Assembly (NCBI GenBank): GCA_027314765.1
Contig: DAHVAF010000327.1
Location: forward strand, 1-40,470
Length of the DNA: 40,470 bases
From: Clostridia bacterium
GTDB taxonomy: Bacteria; Bacillota; Sulfobacillia; RBS10-35; JAJYVM01
Reading direction: 5' to 3'
Below are positions 9,532 through 18,106 of the stretch, piece by piece. The position numbers were made by a program, and so were the translations under genes. Every line of letters starts with the position of its first letter. Within the stretch, counting starts at the first letter, position 1. A model generated the notes under the pieces. The model was not told where the DNA came from. It searched no databases and worked only from the letters and a program-made list of their open reading frames with translations.

Positions 9532-12156
9532 ATGGCGGCACAGACGCCGATGATGGCCCAGTGGCGGCGGCTTAAGGACGAGGAGCCGCTGGCCCTGCTG
9601 CTCTTCCGCCTCGGCGATTTCTACGAGCTCTTCGCCGAGGACGCGGAGCGCGCCGCGCCGATCCTGGAGCTCGTGCTCACGGCCCGCGACAGCATCCCCA
9701 TGTGCGGCGTGCCGCACCACGCCCTCGACGCCTATGTCGGCAAGCTCCTGGAGCGCGGCCTGCGGGTGGCCATCGCCGAGCAGATGGAGGACCCGTCCCT
9801 CGCCAGGGGCCTGGTCCAGCGCGCGATCATCCGGGTGCTGACCCCCGGCACCGTGCAGGAGCCCGACCTCCTGCCCGCCGCCGTGCCCTCTTACTGCTGC
9901 GCCGTATGGCACCCCGCACCGGATGGCCCGTGGGGCCTGGCCGTGGCGGATGCCTCCACCGGCGAGCTGGCCGCCACGGAGCTGGCGGACGCCGGGGCCC
10001 TGGCCGCCGAGCTCGACCGCCTGCAGCCGCGCGAGGTCCTGGTCCCGCCGGGGCTGGAGATCGCGGCGCCGGGCGTGCGCACGCCCCTGCCGGCGGCCCG
10101 GTTTGACCCCGAGGCCGTCCGCGCCCACTTCGGCGAGATGCCCGATGGCGTCGCCGCATCCGCCCTCCCCGCGGCCGGGGCGATCCTCGCCTACCTGGCG
10201 GACGTGCAGCGCGAGCGCCCGCGCCAGTTCGCGGAGCTCACCCCGTACGCGGCCGAGCGGTTTCTGCTGCTCGATCCGGTCGCCCAGCGCAACCTGGAGC
10301 TGACCCGCCGCCTGGCGGACGGCGCGGGTGCCGGCACCCTGCTCGCGACCCTCGACCACACGCTGACGGCCATGGGTGCCCGGCGGCTGCGCGCCTGGCT
10401 GCTGCAGCCCCTGACCGACCCCCGCGGCATCGGCCGCCGGCTGGATGCCGTCCAGGAGTTGGTGGAGCGGCCCCTGCTCCTCGACGGCCTGCGGCGCGGC
10501 CTGCACGGCGTCCACGACATGGAGCGCCTGGTGGCGCGGGTCGCCTGCGAGCGGGCCACCCCACGTGAGCTGGGCGCGCTGGGCCGCTCCCTGCGCGCGC
10601 TCCCGGGCGCCCTGGCCCCGCTGGCGGCTTGCTCCGCGGAGCTGCTGGAGGCGGGCGTCTCGGCCGCCGACCCGTGCACCGAGCTGGCCGGGCGTCTCGC
10701 CGCCGCCCTTGTGGACGAGCCGCCCCCCAGCGCGGGGGAGCGCGGGATCTTCCGCGATGGCTGGGATCCCGCGCTGGATGAGGTGCGGGCCGCCGCCCGC
10801 GATGGCCGCGGCTGGCTGGCCGCGCTGGAGACGCGCGAGCGCGAGCGCACCGGCATCCGCACCCTGAAGGTCGGCTTCAACCGGGTATTCGGCTACTTCG
10901 TGGAGGTCGGCCGCAGCCGCGCCGAGGACCTCCCGGCCGACTACCAGCGCAAGCAGACGCTTGCATCGGCCGAGCGCTTCATCACGCCCGAGCTGAAGGA
11001 GCTGGAGGAGCGCATCCTCGGCGCGGAGGAGCGCGCCGGCCGGATCGAGCAGGCCCTCTTCGCCGACCTGCGCCGCGAGGCCGCCCGCTTCGGCGCCGCC
11101 CTGCTGCGGACGGCACGCGCCGTGGCGGAGCTGGATGCCCTCGGCAGCCTGGCCGAGGCCGCCGCCCGCGGCCGCTACGTGCGCCCGTCGGTGGATATGT
11201 CGCTGCGGCTGCGCGTGCGCGGTGGCCGCCACCCCGTGCTGGAGCAGACGCTCGGCCGGGCCCGCTTCGTCCCGAACGACGCCGACCTCGATGGCGGCGG
11301 CCGCCGCTTGCTGCTCATCACCGGCCCGAACATGGCGGGCAAGTCCACGTACATGCGCCAGCTGGCCCTGATCGTGGTGATGGCGCAGATGGGCGGCTTC
11401 GTCCCGGCCGAGGAGGCCCAGATCGGCGTCGTCGACCGGATCTTCACGCGCGTCGGCGCCAGCGACGACCTGGCCGGCGGCCGCTCGACGTTCATGGTCG
11501 AGATGGCGGAGGTGGCGACGCTGCTGCGGGCCGCGACCCGGCGCAGCCTGCTGCTGCTGGACGAGGTGGGTCGAGGCACGAGCACGCTCGATGGCCTCGC
11601 CATCGCCTGGGCCGTCGCGGAGTTCGTGGCGGCGCGCGTTCGCGCGCGCGCCCTATTCGCCACCCACTTCCACGAGCTGACCTCGGCCCTGCCCGACGCG
11701 GTCAACCTGCACTCCGCCGTCGCCGAGCGGGACGGCCAGGTGACCTTCCTCCACCGCGTGCTCCCCGGCGCGTCCGACCGCTCCTACGGGGTGCATGTCG
11801 CCCGCCTGGCGGGGCTGCCGGAGGAGGTGGTGGCACGCGCCGAGGATCTGCTTGGCTCCCTCCAGGCGCAGGGCGGCCTCCACCTGGCGATGGCCGACGC
11901 CGCGCCGGCCCGCGAGGCGAGCCCCCTGCCCGATGCGGTCCGCGTGCTGCTCGACCGGCTCGGCGCCTGCAACCCCGAGCACCTGTCGCCCCTGCAGGCG
12001 CTGAACCTGCTGTTCGACCTGCAGGCGGAGGCCAGCCACCTCGATGGAGCGCGCCGGCTGTCCGCGCGCGATCCGGTTCCGGGGGCAAGCGGTCCCTCCG
12101 CGCGCGATCCGGTTCCGGGAGTGCGCAGCCCGTCCGCGCGCGAACCCGGTCAATGA
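9532..12156 (+). CDS. mutS: DNA mismatch repair protein MutS
   Basis: GDFYELF mismatch-binding Phe-x-Glu; GPNMAGKSTYMRQ Walker A; LLLDEVGRGTST Walker B; 874 aa. Confidence 0.97.
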   Translation: MAAQTPMMAQWRRLKDEEPLALLLFRLGDFYELFAEDAERAAPILELVLTARDSIPMCGVPHHALDAYVGKLLERGLRVAIAEQMEDPSLARGLVQRAIIRVLTPGTVQEPDLLPAAVPSYCCAVWHPAPDGPWGLAVADASTGELAATELADAGALAAELDRLQPREVLVPPGLEIAAPGVRTPLPAARFDPEAVRAHFGEMPDGVAASALPAAGAILAYLADVQRERPRQFAELTPYAAERFLLLDPVAQRNLELTRRLADGAGAGTLLATLDHTLTAMGARRLRAWLLQPLTDPRGIGRRLDAVQELVERPLLLDGLRRGLHGVHDMERLVARVACERATPRELGALGRSLRALPGALAPLAACSAELLEAGVSAADPCTELAGRLAAALVDEPPPSAGERGIFRDGWDPALDEVRAAARDGRGWLAALETRERERTGIRTLKVGFNRVFGYFVEVGRSRAEDLPADYQRKQTLASAERFITPELKELEERILGAEERAGRIEQALFADLRREAARFGAALLRTARAVAELDALGSLAEAAARGRYVRPSVDMSLRLRVRGGRHPVLEQTLGRARFVPNDADLDGGGRRLLLITGPNMAGKSTYMRQLALIVVMAQMGGFVPAEEAQIGVVDRIFTRVGASDDLAGGRSTFMVEMAEVATLLRAATRRSLLLLDEVGRGTSTLDGLAIAWAVAEFVAARVRARALFATHFHELTSALPDAVNLHSAVAERDGQVTFLHRVLPGASDRSYGVHVARLAGLPEEVVARAEDLLGSLQAQGGLHLAMADAAPAREASPLPDAVRVLLDRLGACNPEHLSPLQALNLLFDLQAEASHLDGARRLSARDPVPGASGPSARDPVPGVRSPSAREPGQ
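12061..12152 (+). repeat. 36-bp tandem repeat, ~2.6 copies, at the 3' end of mutS
   Basis: TCCGCGCGCG starts at 12061, 12097 and 12133 (period 36 nt); encodes SARDPVPGASGP-SARDPVPGVRSP-SAREPGQ. Confidence 0.9.
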
Positions 12157-13796
12157 GCATCCGCGTGCTGGATGCCGCGACGGCCGGCAAGATCGCGGCG
12201 GGCGAGGTCGTGGAGCGGCCCGCCGCCGCCGTCAAGGAGCTCGTGGAGAACGCGATCGACGCCGGCGCGCGCCACGTCGATGTGAGGGTGGGCGAGGGCG
12301 TCTTCAGCGTCACCGACGACGGCGAGGGCATGGCCCGCGACGAGGTGCCCGTGGCCCTGAAGCGCCACGCCACCAGCAAGATCCGGACCATCGCGGACCT
12401 GGAGCGCCTGGCCACCCTGGGCTTTCGCGGCGAGGCGCTCCCGGCCGTGGCCGCCGTCAGCCGCGGGCGGATCCGGACGCGGCGGCGCCAGGACGCGGCG
12501 GCCCCGGCGGCCGTGTGGGAGGGGGGCAGCGAGCCGGCCCTGGCGGATGCGCCGGCCCCGCCCGGCACGACCGTCGAGGTCGCCGACCTCTTTTACAACA
12601 CCCCGGCCCGCCGCGCCACCCTGCGCTCGCCGCAGACCGAGGCCGCCGCCATCGCGGAGGTGGTGCGCGCCGCCGCGTTCGCCCACCCGGAGGTCGCCGT
12701 CACCCTGGAGATGAGCGGCCGAGGGGTCCTGCGCACGGGCGGGGGCGGCCAGCTCGAGGATGTGGCCCTGGCCGTCTGGGGTGCCCCGGCGGCACGGGGC
12801 CTGCTGCCGGTCCGCGGGCGCGAGGCCGGCCTGGAGATCGGCGGACTCGTGGGCAAGCCGGAGGCGGCCCGGGGGGGTCGGGGCGACCAGTACCTGGCCG
12901 TGAACGGCCGGCCCGTTCGCTCGGACGTCGTGCGCGGCGCGATCGAGGGCGCCTACCGCGGGCTCCTGGAGGTGCACCGCTTCCCGCTCTTCGTCCTGCA
13001 GCTGACCTGCGACCCGGCGGATGTCGACGTCAACGTCCACCCGCGCAAGGCGGAGGTGCGGTTCGCCGACCCGGAGGCCGTGCGGCGGCTGGCCTTCCGG
13101 GCCACGCGCGCGGCCCTTGGCTCCGGCGCCGGCGTGCCTGAGGTCGCCCCGGCCGCCGCCACCCACCTGCGGGAAGCGGCGCCGCCCTGGTGGCCGGCCC
13201 CGGTCCCCGGCCCGGCGCAGGACTGGTCGCCGCTCTACCAGCCGCTGCCCGAGGCCGTGTTTCCGCGCCTGCGTCCCCTTGGCCAGCTGGCGGCCGCATA
13301 CATCCTGGCCGAGGGACCGGACGGGCTGTACGTGGTCGACCAGCACGCCGCCCACGAGCGCGTGTACTTCGAGCGGTTTGAGCGCGCGGTCGCGCGCCAG
13401 ATGCTCCTGCAGCCGGCACCCCTGGAGCTTGCGGACCCGCCGCTACCCGAGCTCACCGCCGCCGGCTTCGCCCTGGAGCCCTTCGGCGAGGCCACCTGGC
13501 TTGTGCGTGAGGTGCCGGGCGACCTCAGCGGGCGCGAGCCGCTGGCCCTGCTGCGCGACTTCGTGGCCCGACTGGGGGAGGAGCCGGCCGCGGAGCCGCC
13601 CCAGCGCCGCGCCGCGCGGGCCCTGGCTGCCTGCAAGGCCGCCGTGAAGGCCGGCGATCCGCTGACCCCCGTCGAGATGGCCGCGCTCCTTGAGGACCTG
13701 GCCAGATGCAAGCAAGCGTATACTTGCCCCCACGGGAGGCCGACGGTGCTGCGCTTCGGCTACCCCGAGCTCGAGCGCCGGTTCGGCCGCACCTGA
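12153..13796 (+). CDS. mutL: DNA mismatch repair protein MutL
   Basis: RVLDAATAGKIAAGEVVERPAAAVKELVENAIDAGA; VDQHAAHERVYFERFE; C-terminal ACKAAVKAGD and CPHGRPT (endonuclease-type MutL). ATGA overlap with mutS stop. Confidence 0.96.
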   Translation: MSIRVLDAATAGKIAAGEVVERPAAAVKELVENAIDAGARHVDVRVGEGVFSVTDDGEGMARDEVPVALKRHATSKIRTIADLERLATLGFRGEALPAVAAVSRGRIRTRRRQDAAAPAAVWEGGSEPALADAPAPPGTTVEVADLFYNTPARRATLRSPQTEAAAIAEVVRAAAFAHPEVAVTLEMSGRGVLRTGGGGQLEDVALAVWGAPAARGLLPVRGREAGLEIGGLVGKPEAARGGRGDQYLAVNGRPVRSDVVRGAIEGAYRGLLEVHRFPLFVLQLTCDPADVDVNVHPRKAEVRFADPEAVRRLAFRATRAALGSGAGVPEVAPAAATHLREAAPPWWPAPVPGPAQDWSPLYQPLPEAVFPRLRPLGQLAAAYILAEGPDGLYVVDQHAAHERVYFERFERAVARQMLLQPAPLELADPPLPELTAAGFALEPFGEATWLVREVPGDLSGREPLALLRDFVARLGEEPAAEPPQRRAARALAACKAAVKAGDPLTPVEMAALLEDLARCKQAYTCPHGRPTVLRFGYPELERRFGRT

Positions 13797-13861
13797 AGCG
13801 CCATCGGCAGCAGGCCCCACCGCGCCGCAACCGGCTACCATGCGCCCCAGGTGGGAGCCAC

Positions 13862-14232
13862 GTGCGCACCCTGGTGCAGGGGCTTGGCTTCGGCGAATCC
13901 GTCCGCAGATATGGCGACCAGTTGTGGCTCTGCGACTGGCGGGCCGGCGTGGTCCTCCGTGTGGCGCCCTCCGGTGACGTGGAGCGTGTGCTTGACGTGG
14001 AGGCGCTGGCGCTCTGCATCGACTGGCTGCCGGACGGCCGGCTTCTCGTCGTCCACGGGCGGGAGGTCCGGGTCCTGCGCCGGGAGCCAGGTGGAGCGTT
14101 GGCGGCGCATGCCGCCGGCGCCTCACGGCCTGTGATGCCGGAGCGGGTGCCGGGCTGGAGAACCGGCGCGTGTGGGCCGAGCGCGGCGAGGACAACCCCG
14201 ACGGCATCTGCCTGAACGCCGACGGCGCCGCC
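13862..14232 (+). pseudogene. SMP-30/gluconolactonase-like remnant, internally deleted and frameshifted
   Basis: Frame 2: VRTLVQGLGFGESVRRYGDQLWLCDWRAGVVLRV...LVVHGREVRVLRREPGGALAAHA. Frame 1 from ~14119: RLTACDAGAGAGLENRRVWAERGEDNPDGICLNADGAA. These match N- and mid/C-terminal SMP-30 motifs without the middle or the C-terminus. Confidence 0.75.
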
Positions 14233-14238
14233 GGCGGC

Positions 14239-14484
14239 TCAGCCACCCGAACGCTGAGCGCCGCCCTCGCCGTCGAGGGCGGCCTTCCACAGCGCGCGAG
14301 GCGCCAGGGCGACCACGCTGCGCAACCCCGCGTTTCGCATCAGCAGCGCGAGCAGGCGAGCCCGCGCCCCCGCGCCTTGCGCGTCGATCAGATGGCCTGC
14401 ATCCGGCTCAAGCTTCTCGGGCGTCCCCCACACGTACATGTCGATGTGGATGGGCTGCGGGTCCAAGCCGGTCGCGACCTCCAT
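14239..14484 (-). CDS. small hypothetical protein (81 aa)
   Basis: MEVATGLDPQPIHIDMYVWGTPEKLEPDAGHLIDAQ...; ATG preceded by GGGAGGGACGGGG; lies just downstream of the HEAT gene on the same strand. Confidence 0.5.
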   Translation of the reverse strand: MEVATGLDPQPIHIDMYVWGTPEKLEPDAGHLIDAQGAGARARLLALLMRNAGLRSVVALAPRALWKAALDGEGGAQRSGG

Positions 14485-14542
14485 CCCCGTCCCTCCCGCC
14501 TCGGCCGGCTGCGAGTGAGCGCGACGCCGGCCCGGCCGGCCC

Positions 14543-15478
14543 TCAACCCTGGCCGGGCGGTGATTCCGGCAGCGCCGCCCGCGCCGCCGCCGCCACCTTG
14601 GGCCGCCGGTCCGTGGCCAGCCGCCGCAGGGCCGCAGCAGCCGCGTCGCCGCGAATGCCACCGAGCGCGACCGTCAGCGCCTCGGCCAGCCAGTCCGGCG
14701 CGGCGGCGATGCGGATGACGACCGGCTCGACGGCGCCGTCGGGGTCCAGCGCGCCAAGCGCTGACGCGGCCGCCACACACGCGGTGCCGTCCCGGCCTGC
14801 GAGCAGGGGGCCGATCCAGGCGGCTGCCCGCGGGTGGTGGAGGCCCATCAGACCGTCGATGCAGGCGGCCAGGACCTCTCCGTCCTCGGCCGGCTCGCGC
14901 AGCCGGACCGCCAGCAGCGCCGCCCCAGCCGGGTCGCCCAGGCGGCCGATGGCCAGCGCCGCCGCCAGCCGCACGCTGCGCAGGGGGTCGCGGCCCGCCG
15001 GGTCGGGCAGGCCCTCGAAGAGCAGCAGCCCCAGCTCCGGCAGGCAGTCGCACCCGAGCTGGGCCATGGCCTGCGCCGCCGAGGCCCGGAGCCCGACCGC
15101 CACATCCTCCATGACCCCGCCGACGTTCTCCATCTGCACGGTGGCCGCCGCCTCCCGCAACGGCGCCTCCACAACCTCCGCCGGCGGCCAGAGCGCGGCC
15201 AGCGCCGCCACTGCCTCCATACGCACCCGACATCCGGGGTCGGCCTGCACGCCCCGTCGGTTCATGGCGGCCAGCAGGGCCGCCAGCAGCTCGCGCTGGA
15301 GATCCGCGGTCCAGCTCCCGGCCGCCGCGCGCCGAATACCACGGGCGGCCGCCTCCGCCACCAGGGCCCGCCGGACACCGAGGCGCTGGATGAGGGCCCG
15401 AAGCGCCTCCGCGTCGCCGGCCGCGACCTGCCTGGCGAGCTCCGTCACCTGCGCAAGGTCTGCCTCAATGGATGGCAT
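14543..15478 (-). CDS. HEAT-repeat protein
   Basis: Ala/Leu-rich helical repeats such as RSVRLAAALAIGRLGDPAGAALLAVRLREP and ACVAAASALGALDPDGAVEPVV. Confidence 0.7.
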   Translation of the reverse strand: MPSIEADLAQVTELARQVAAGDAEALRALIQRLGVRRALVAEAAARGIRRAAAGSWTADLQRELLAALLAAMNRRGVQADPGCRVRMEAVAALAALWPPAEVVEAPLREAAATVQMENVGGVMEDVAVGLRASAAQAMAQLGCDCLPELGLLLFEGLPDPAGRDPLRSVRLAAALAIGRLGDPAGAALLAVRLREPAEDGEVLAACIDGLMGLHHPRAAAWIGPLLAGRDGTACVAAASALGALDPDGAVEPVVIRIAAAPDWLAEALTVALGGIRGDAAAAALRRLATDRRPKVAAAARAALPESPPGQG

Positions 15479-15516
15479 GGGTCGTCATTCGCGCCCATTC
15501 CGCGGCGGGCCTTTCG

Positions 15517-15915
15517 TCAGCTCAGCTGCGCGGGGGTGGCGGTCTCGACGTCGTCCATGGGAAAGTGCCGGCGATTCCGCGTCACGAGGACGGCGCCCCG
15601 CAGAGCGGCAGATGCTGCCACAAGTGCGTCTGGGAGCGTGAGGCCGTGACTGTTGCCGAAGCGCTGGCGGTAGCTGGCTGCCCGCCGCGCGGTCTCTCGA
15701 TCGACGGGCACCGGATTCATGGCGGACAGCAGCTCGACAACGGCCGCCCGGGCTTTCGCGTCCGCCGGGGAGAGGCCGGCGTGGAGCTCCGCCTCCGCGA
15801 CTGTCGAGAACAAGATGCCACCCCGCCCGGCGGCACGCGCGAGCGCGGCGCCCGTTGCCGCATGCCCCTTCAACGCGTCCATCAGCACATCCGTGTCGAG
15901 CAGGTGGTCAGGCAT
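15517..15915 (-). CDS. vapC: PIN-domain toxin, VapC family
   Basis: MPDHLLDTDVLMDALKG...TVAEAELHAGL...LTLPDALVAASAALRGAVLVTRNRRHF; conserved acidic residues of PIN domains; 8-nt overlap with upstream vapB. Confidence 0.87.
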   Translation of the reverse strand: MPDHLLDTDVLMDALKGHAATGAALARAAGRGGILFSTVAEAELHAGLSPADAKARAAVVELLSAMNPVPVDRETARRAASYRQRFGNSHGLTLPDALVAASAALRGAVLVTRNRRHFPMDDVETATPAQLS

Positions 15916-16165
15916 GCGGACGCCGCCCCCACTCGCTGCGGAGGCCCCGCACATACGCCTCGCTGTCGGCGGGCGTGTCGGCCCACGCCCCCGTGACCGC
16001 GCGCAGGGTCGCGACGAAGTCGGGCTTGGTCGCCAGATACCGATCGATCGCCTCTCGGATGACTTCGGCCGCGGAGACGCCGCCACGGTGCGCCTCGGCT
16101 TCGAGCGCATCCCACTGCGCATGGCTGAGATAGAACTGCGTCCGCTTGGCGGCCACCGGGATCAC
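15908..16165 (-). CDS. vapB: ribbon-helix-helix antitoxin, VapB/CopG-like
   Basis: AAKRTQFYLSHAQWDALEAEAHRGGVSAAEVIREAIDRYLA is a classic RHH N-terminus; directly upstream of vapC. GTG 16165 or 16156 start. Confidence 0.8.
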   Translation of the reverse strand: MIPVAAKRTQFYLSHAQWDALEAEAHRGGVSAAEVIREAIDRYLATKPDFVATLRAVTGAWADTPADSEAYVRGLRSEWGRRPHA

Positions 16166-16169
16166 CCCG

Positions 16170-16185
16170 CTGTATATGTATACAG
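16170..16185. promoter_or_regulatory. putative VapB operator within the vapBC promoter
   Basis: CTGTATA-TG-TATACAG perfect 7-bp inverted repeat. On the minus strand TTGTCG (16200-16195), 18-nt spacer, TATACA (16176-16171). Confidence 0.6.
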
Positions 16186-16251
16186 TCCAGGCGTCGACAA
16201 CCCTTGCGGTCATCGGGCGCGGAACGGCATCGTGGATGCGGAGCGGAGGGC

Positions 16252-17163
16252 TTGCGCCTGCAGGGCCGCCTGATCGTCATCGCGGGCCCGACGGCCGTCG
16301 GCAAGAGCGGCCTCGCCATGCGCCTGGCGGAGGCCATGGCCGGCGAGATCGTGTCGGCGGACTCCGCCCAGGTCTACCGGGACCTGGACATCGGCACGGC
16401 CAAGCCGACACCGGCGGAGCGCGCCCGCGTGCGCCACCACCTCATCGACGTGCGCGACCCCCGCGAGGCGTTCACGGTGGCGGAGTACCAGGACCTGGCC
16501 CGCGCCGCGATCACCGAGATCCAGGCGCGGGGCCGCCTTCCGCTGCTGGTGGGCGGCACCGGCCTCTACATCCGCGCCGTGCTGCGGCCGTTCGACTTTG
16601 CCGGCGCGCCGCCGGACCCGGCGCTTCGGGCGACCCTGGAGGCCGAGGAGCCGCTTGCGCTGTACGCGCGCCTGCGCGCGCTCGATCCCGCCGCGGCCGA
16701 GCGCATCGACCCTCGCAACGTGCGCCGGACCATCCGCGCCCTGGAGGTGTGCCTCACCACGGGGCGGCCCTTCTCGGCGGGCTGGCGGCAGGCGCCCGAC
16801 CTTCCGCCCGACGTGGCCTTTTACGCCCTCGACCGGCCCCGCGCCGAGCTCTACCGCCGCATCGCCGACCGGGTGCACGACCAGCTGCGCGACGGCCTGC
16901 TGGAAGAGGTCGCGAGCCTGCTATCCGCGGGCGTGCCGCGGTCGGCCCAGTCCATGCAGGCCCTCGGGTACAAGGAGGCGGCCGCCCGCCTGGCCGGGGA
17001 GCTCACCCTGGATGAAATGACGGATCTGCTGATCCGGCGCACCCGCCAGTACGCGAAGCGGCAGCTGACCTGGCTGCGCCGCGAGCCGGTGCGGCGCTGG
17101 CTGCATCCGGACGAGGCGTTTGACGCCATCCGCCGGCCAGGCACTCCGCCGCGGCCGTCGTGA
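16252..17163 (+). CDS. miaA: tRNA dimethylallyltransferase
   Basis: GRLIVIAGPTAVGKSGLAMRLAEA; VSADSAQVYRDLDIGTAKPTPAERA; LVGGTGLYIRA. Start uncertain (TTG 16252 with GGAG, or TTG 16204). Confidence 0.93.
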   Translation: MRLQGRLIVIAGPTAVGKSGLAMRLAEAMAGEIVSADSAQVYRDLDIGTAKPTPAERARVRHHLIDVRDPREAFTVAEYQDLARAAITEIQARGRLPLLVGGTGLYIRAVLRPFDFAGAPPDPALRATLEAEEPLALYARLRALDPAAAERIDPRNVRRTIRALEVCLTTGRPFSAGWRQAPDLPPDVAFYALDRPRAELYRRIADRVHDQLRDGLLEEVASLLSAGVPRSAQSMQALGYKEAAARLAGELTLDEMTDLLIRRTRQYAKRQLTWLRREPVRRWLHPDEAFDAIRRPGTPPRPS

Positions 17164-17213
17164 TGTCGGGGGGGTGGCCGCCATGAGCCCGTCGGCGACT
17201 GTATCCTCCAAGC

Positions 17214-17981
17214 ATGGAGGGGGCAGTGACCGCGGACGTCCTTGAGCGCCTCGACGCCAAGCAGAGTCGCATCGCGGCGGCGCGCCCGCTGCCCCCGGCC
17301 ACGGCCGCCAGCCTGCGCGAAGCGCTTCGGGTGGAGCACACGTACGCCTCCAACGCGATCGAGGGCAACACGCTCACGCTGCAGGAGACACGGGCCGTGC
17401 TCGAAGGGGTGACGGTGGCTGGGAAGCCGCTCCGCGACCACCTGGAGGCGGTGGATCTCGCCGAGGCCTTTGACCATGTCGCCGAGCTGGGCCGGGGGAG
17501 CGAGCCTGTCACCGAGGCCGCCATTCGGTCCATCCATGCGCTGGTCCTCCGGCGCTCCCAGCCCGACGAGGCCGGACGGTACCGGCGCGTCCAGGTCCTG
17601 ATCAGCGGGAGCCGGCACGTCCCGCCCGAGCCCACGGCGGTGCCCGCCCTGATGGCCGACCTGGTGCGGTGGCTGGGCTCGCCGGACGTCCCATCGCACC
17701 CGGTGGCCATGGTTGCGGTATTCCACGCGCGGCTTGTGACCATCCACCCGTTCGCCGACGGCAACGGGCGCACGGCACGGCTTGCTTCCGACCTGCTTCT
17801 GCCGCGCCACGGCTACCCGCGCGCCAGATGGCGCCCCGAGGACCGCCCCCGCTACCACGCCGCGCTCGAGGCCGCCCACGACGGCCGGACCCCTGAGCCG
17901 ATCACCGCCCTCACGGCGGAGGCGGTCGAGCGCACCTGCGACCTGTATCTCGCGGCGATCGGTCCGGGCAGCGCCGGCTGA
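17214..17981 (+). CDS. Fic-domain protein (putative AMPylase) with N-terminal inhibitory motif
   Basis: HPFADGNGRTAR Fic motif; TYASNAIEGNTLT matches the (S/T)xxxE(G/N) inhibitory helix. Confidence 0.9.
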   Translation: MEGAVTADVLERLDAKQSRIAAARPLPPATAASLREALRVEHTYASNAIEGNTLTLQETRAVLEGVTVAGKPLRDHLEAVDLAEAFDHVAELGRGSEPVTEAAIRSIHALVLRRSQPDEAGRYRRVQVLISGSRHVPPEPTAVPALMADLVRWLGSPDVPSHPVAMVAVFHARLVTIHPFADGNGRTARLASDLLLPRHGYPRARWRPEDRPRYHAALEAAHDGRTPEPITALTAEAVERTCDLYLAAIGPGSAG

Positions 17982-18020
17982 GCCACCCACGCCGGCCCGC
18001 CAGCCCGGGAACCATCCGAG

Positions 18021-18044
18021 CGGCGCGGGCGCATGCCCGCGCCG
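18021..18044. terminator. strong GC hairpin downstream of the fic-like gene
   Basis: CGGCGCGGGC-GCAT-GCCCGCGCCG, 10-bp perfect arms; no long T-tract. Confidence 0.45.
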
Positions 18045-18069
18045 TCACAAAATCGCCTGCGATTGCAAA

Positions 18070-18098
18070 TTGATCTTTGCGTCAAGGTTAGCGATAAT
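18070..18098 (+). promoter_or_regulatory. sigma70-type promoter for the merR-MFS operon
   Basis: TTGATC (18070-18075), 17-nt spacer, GATAAT (18093-18098), ending 8 nt before the ATG at 18107. Confidence 0.7.
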
Positions 18099-18106
18099 CG
18101 GATGGT

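Noticed and set aside
7956-11232. 525-aa and 652-aa minus-strand ORFs over miaB/mutS
   Set aside because: Antisense shadows of unmistakable miaB and mutS coding sequence.
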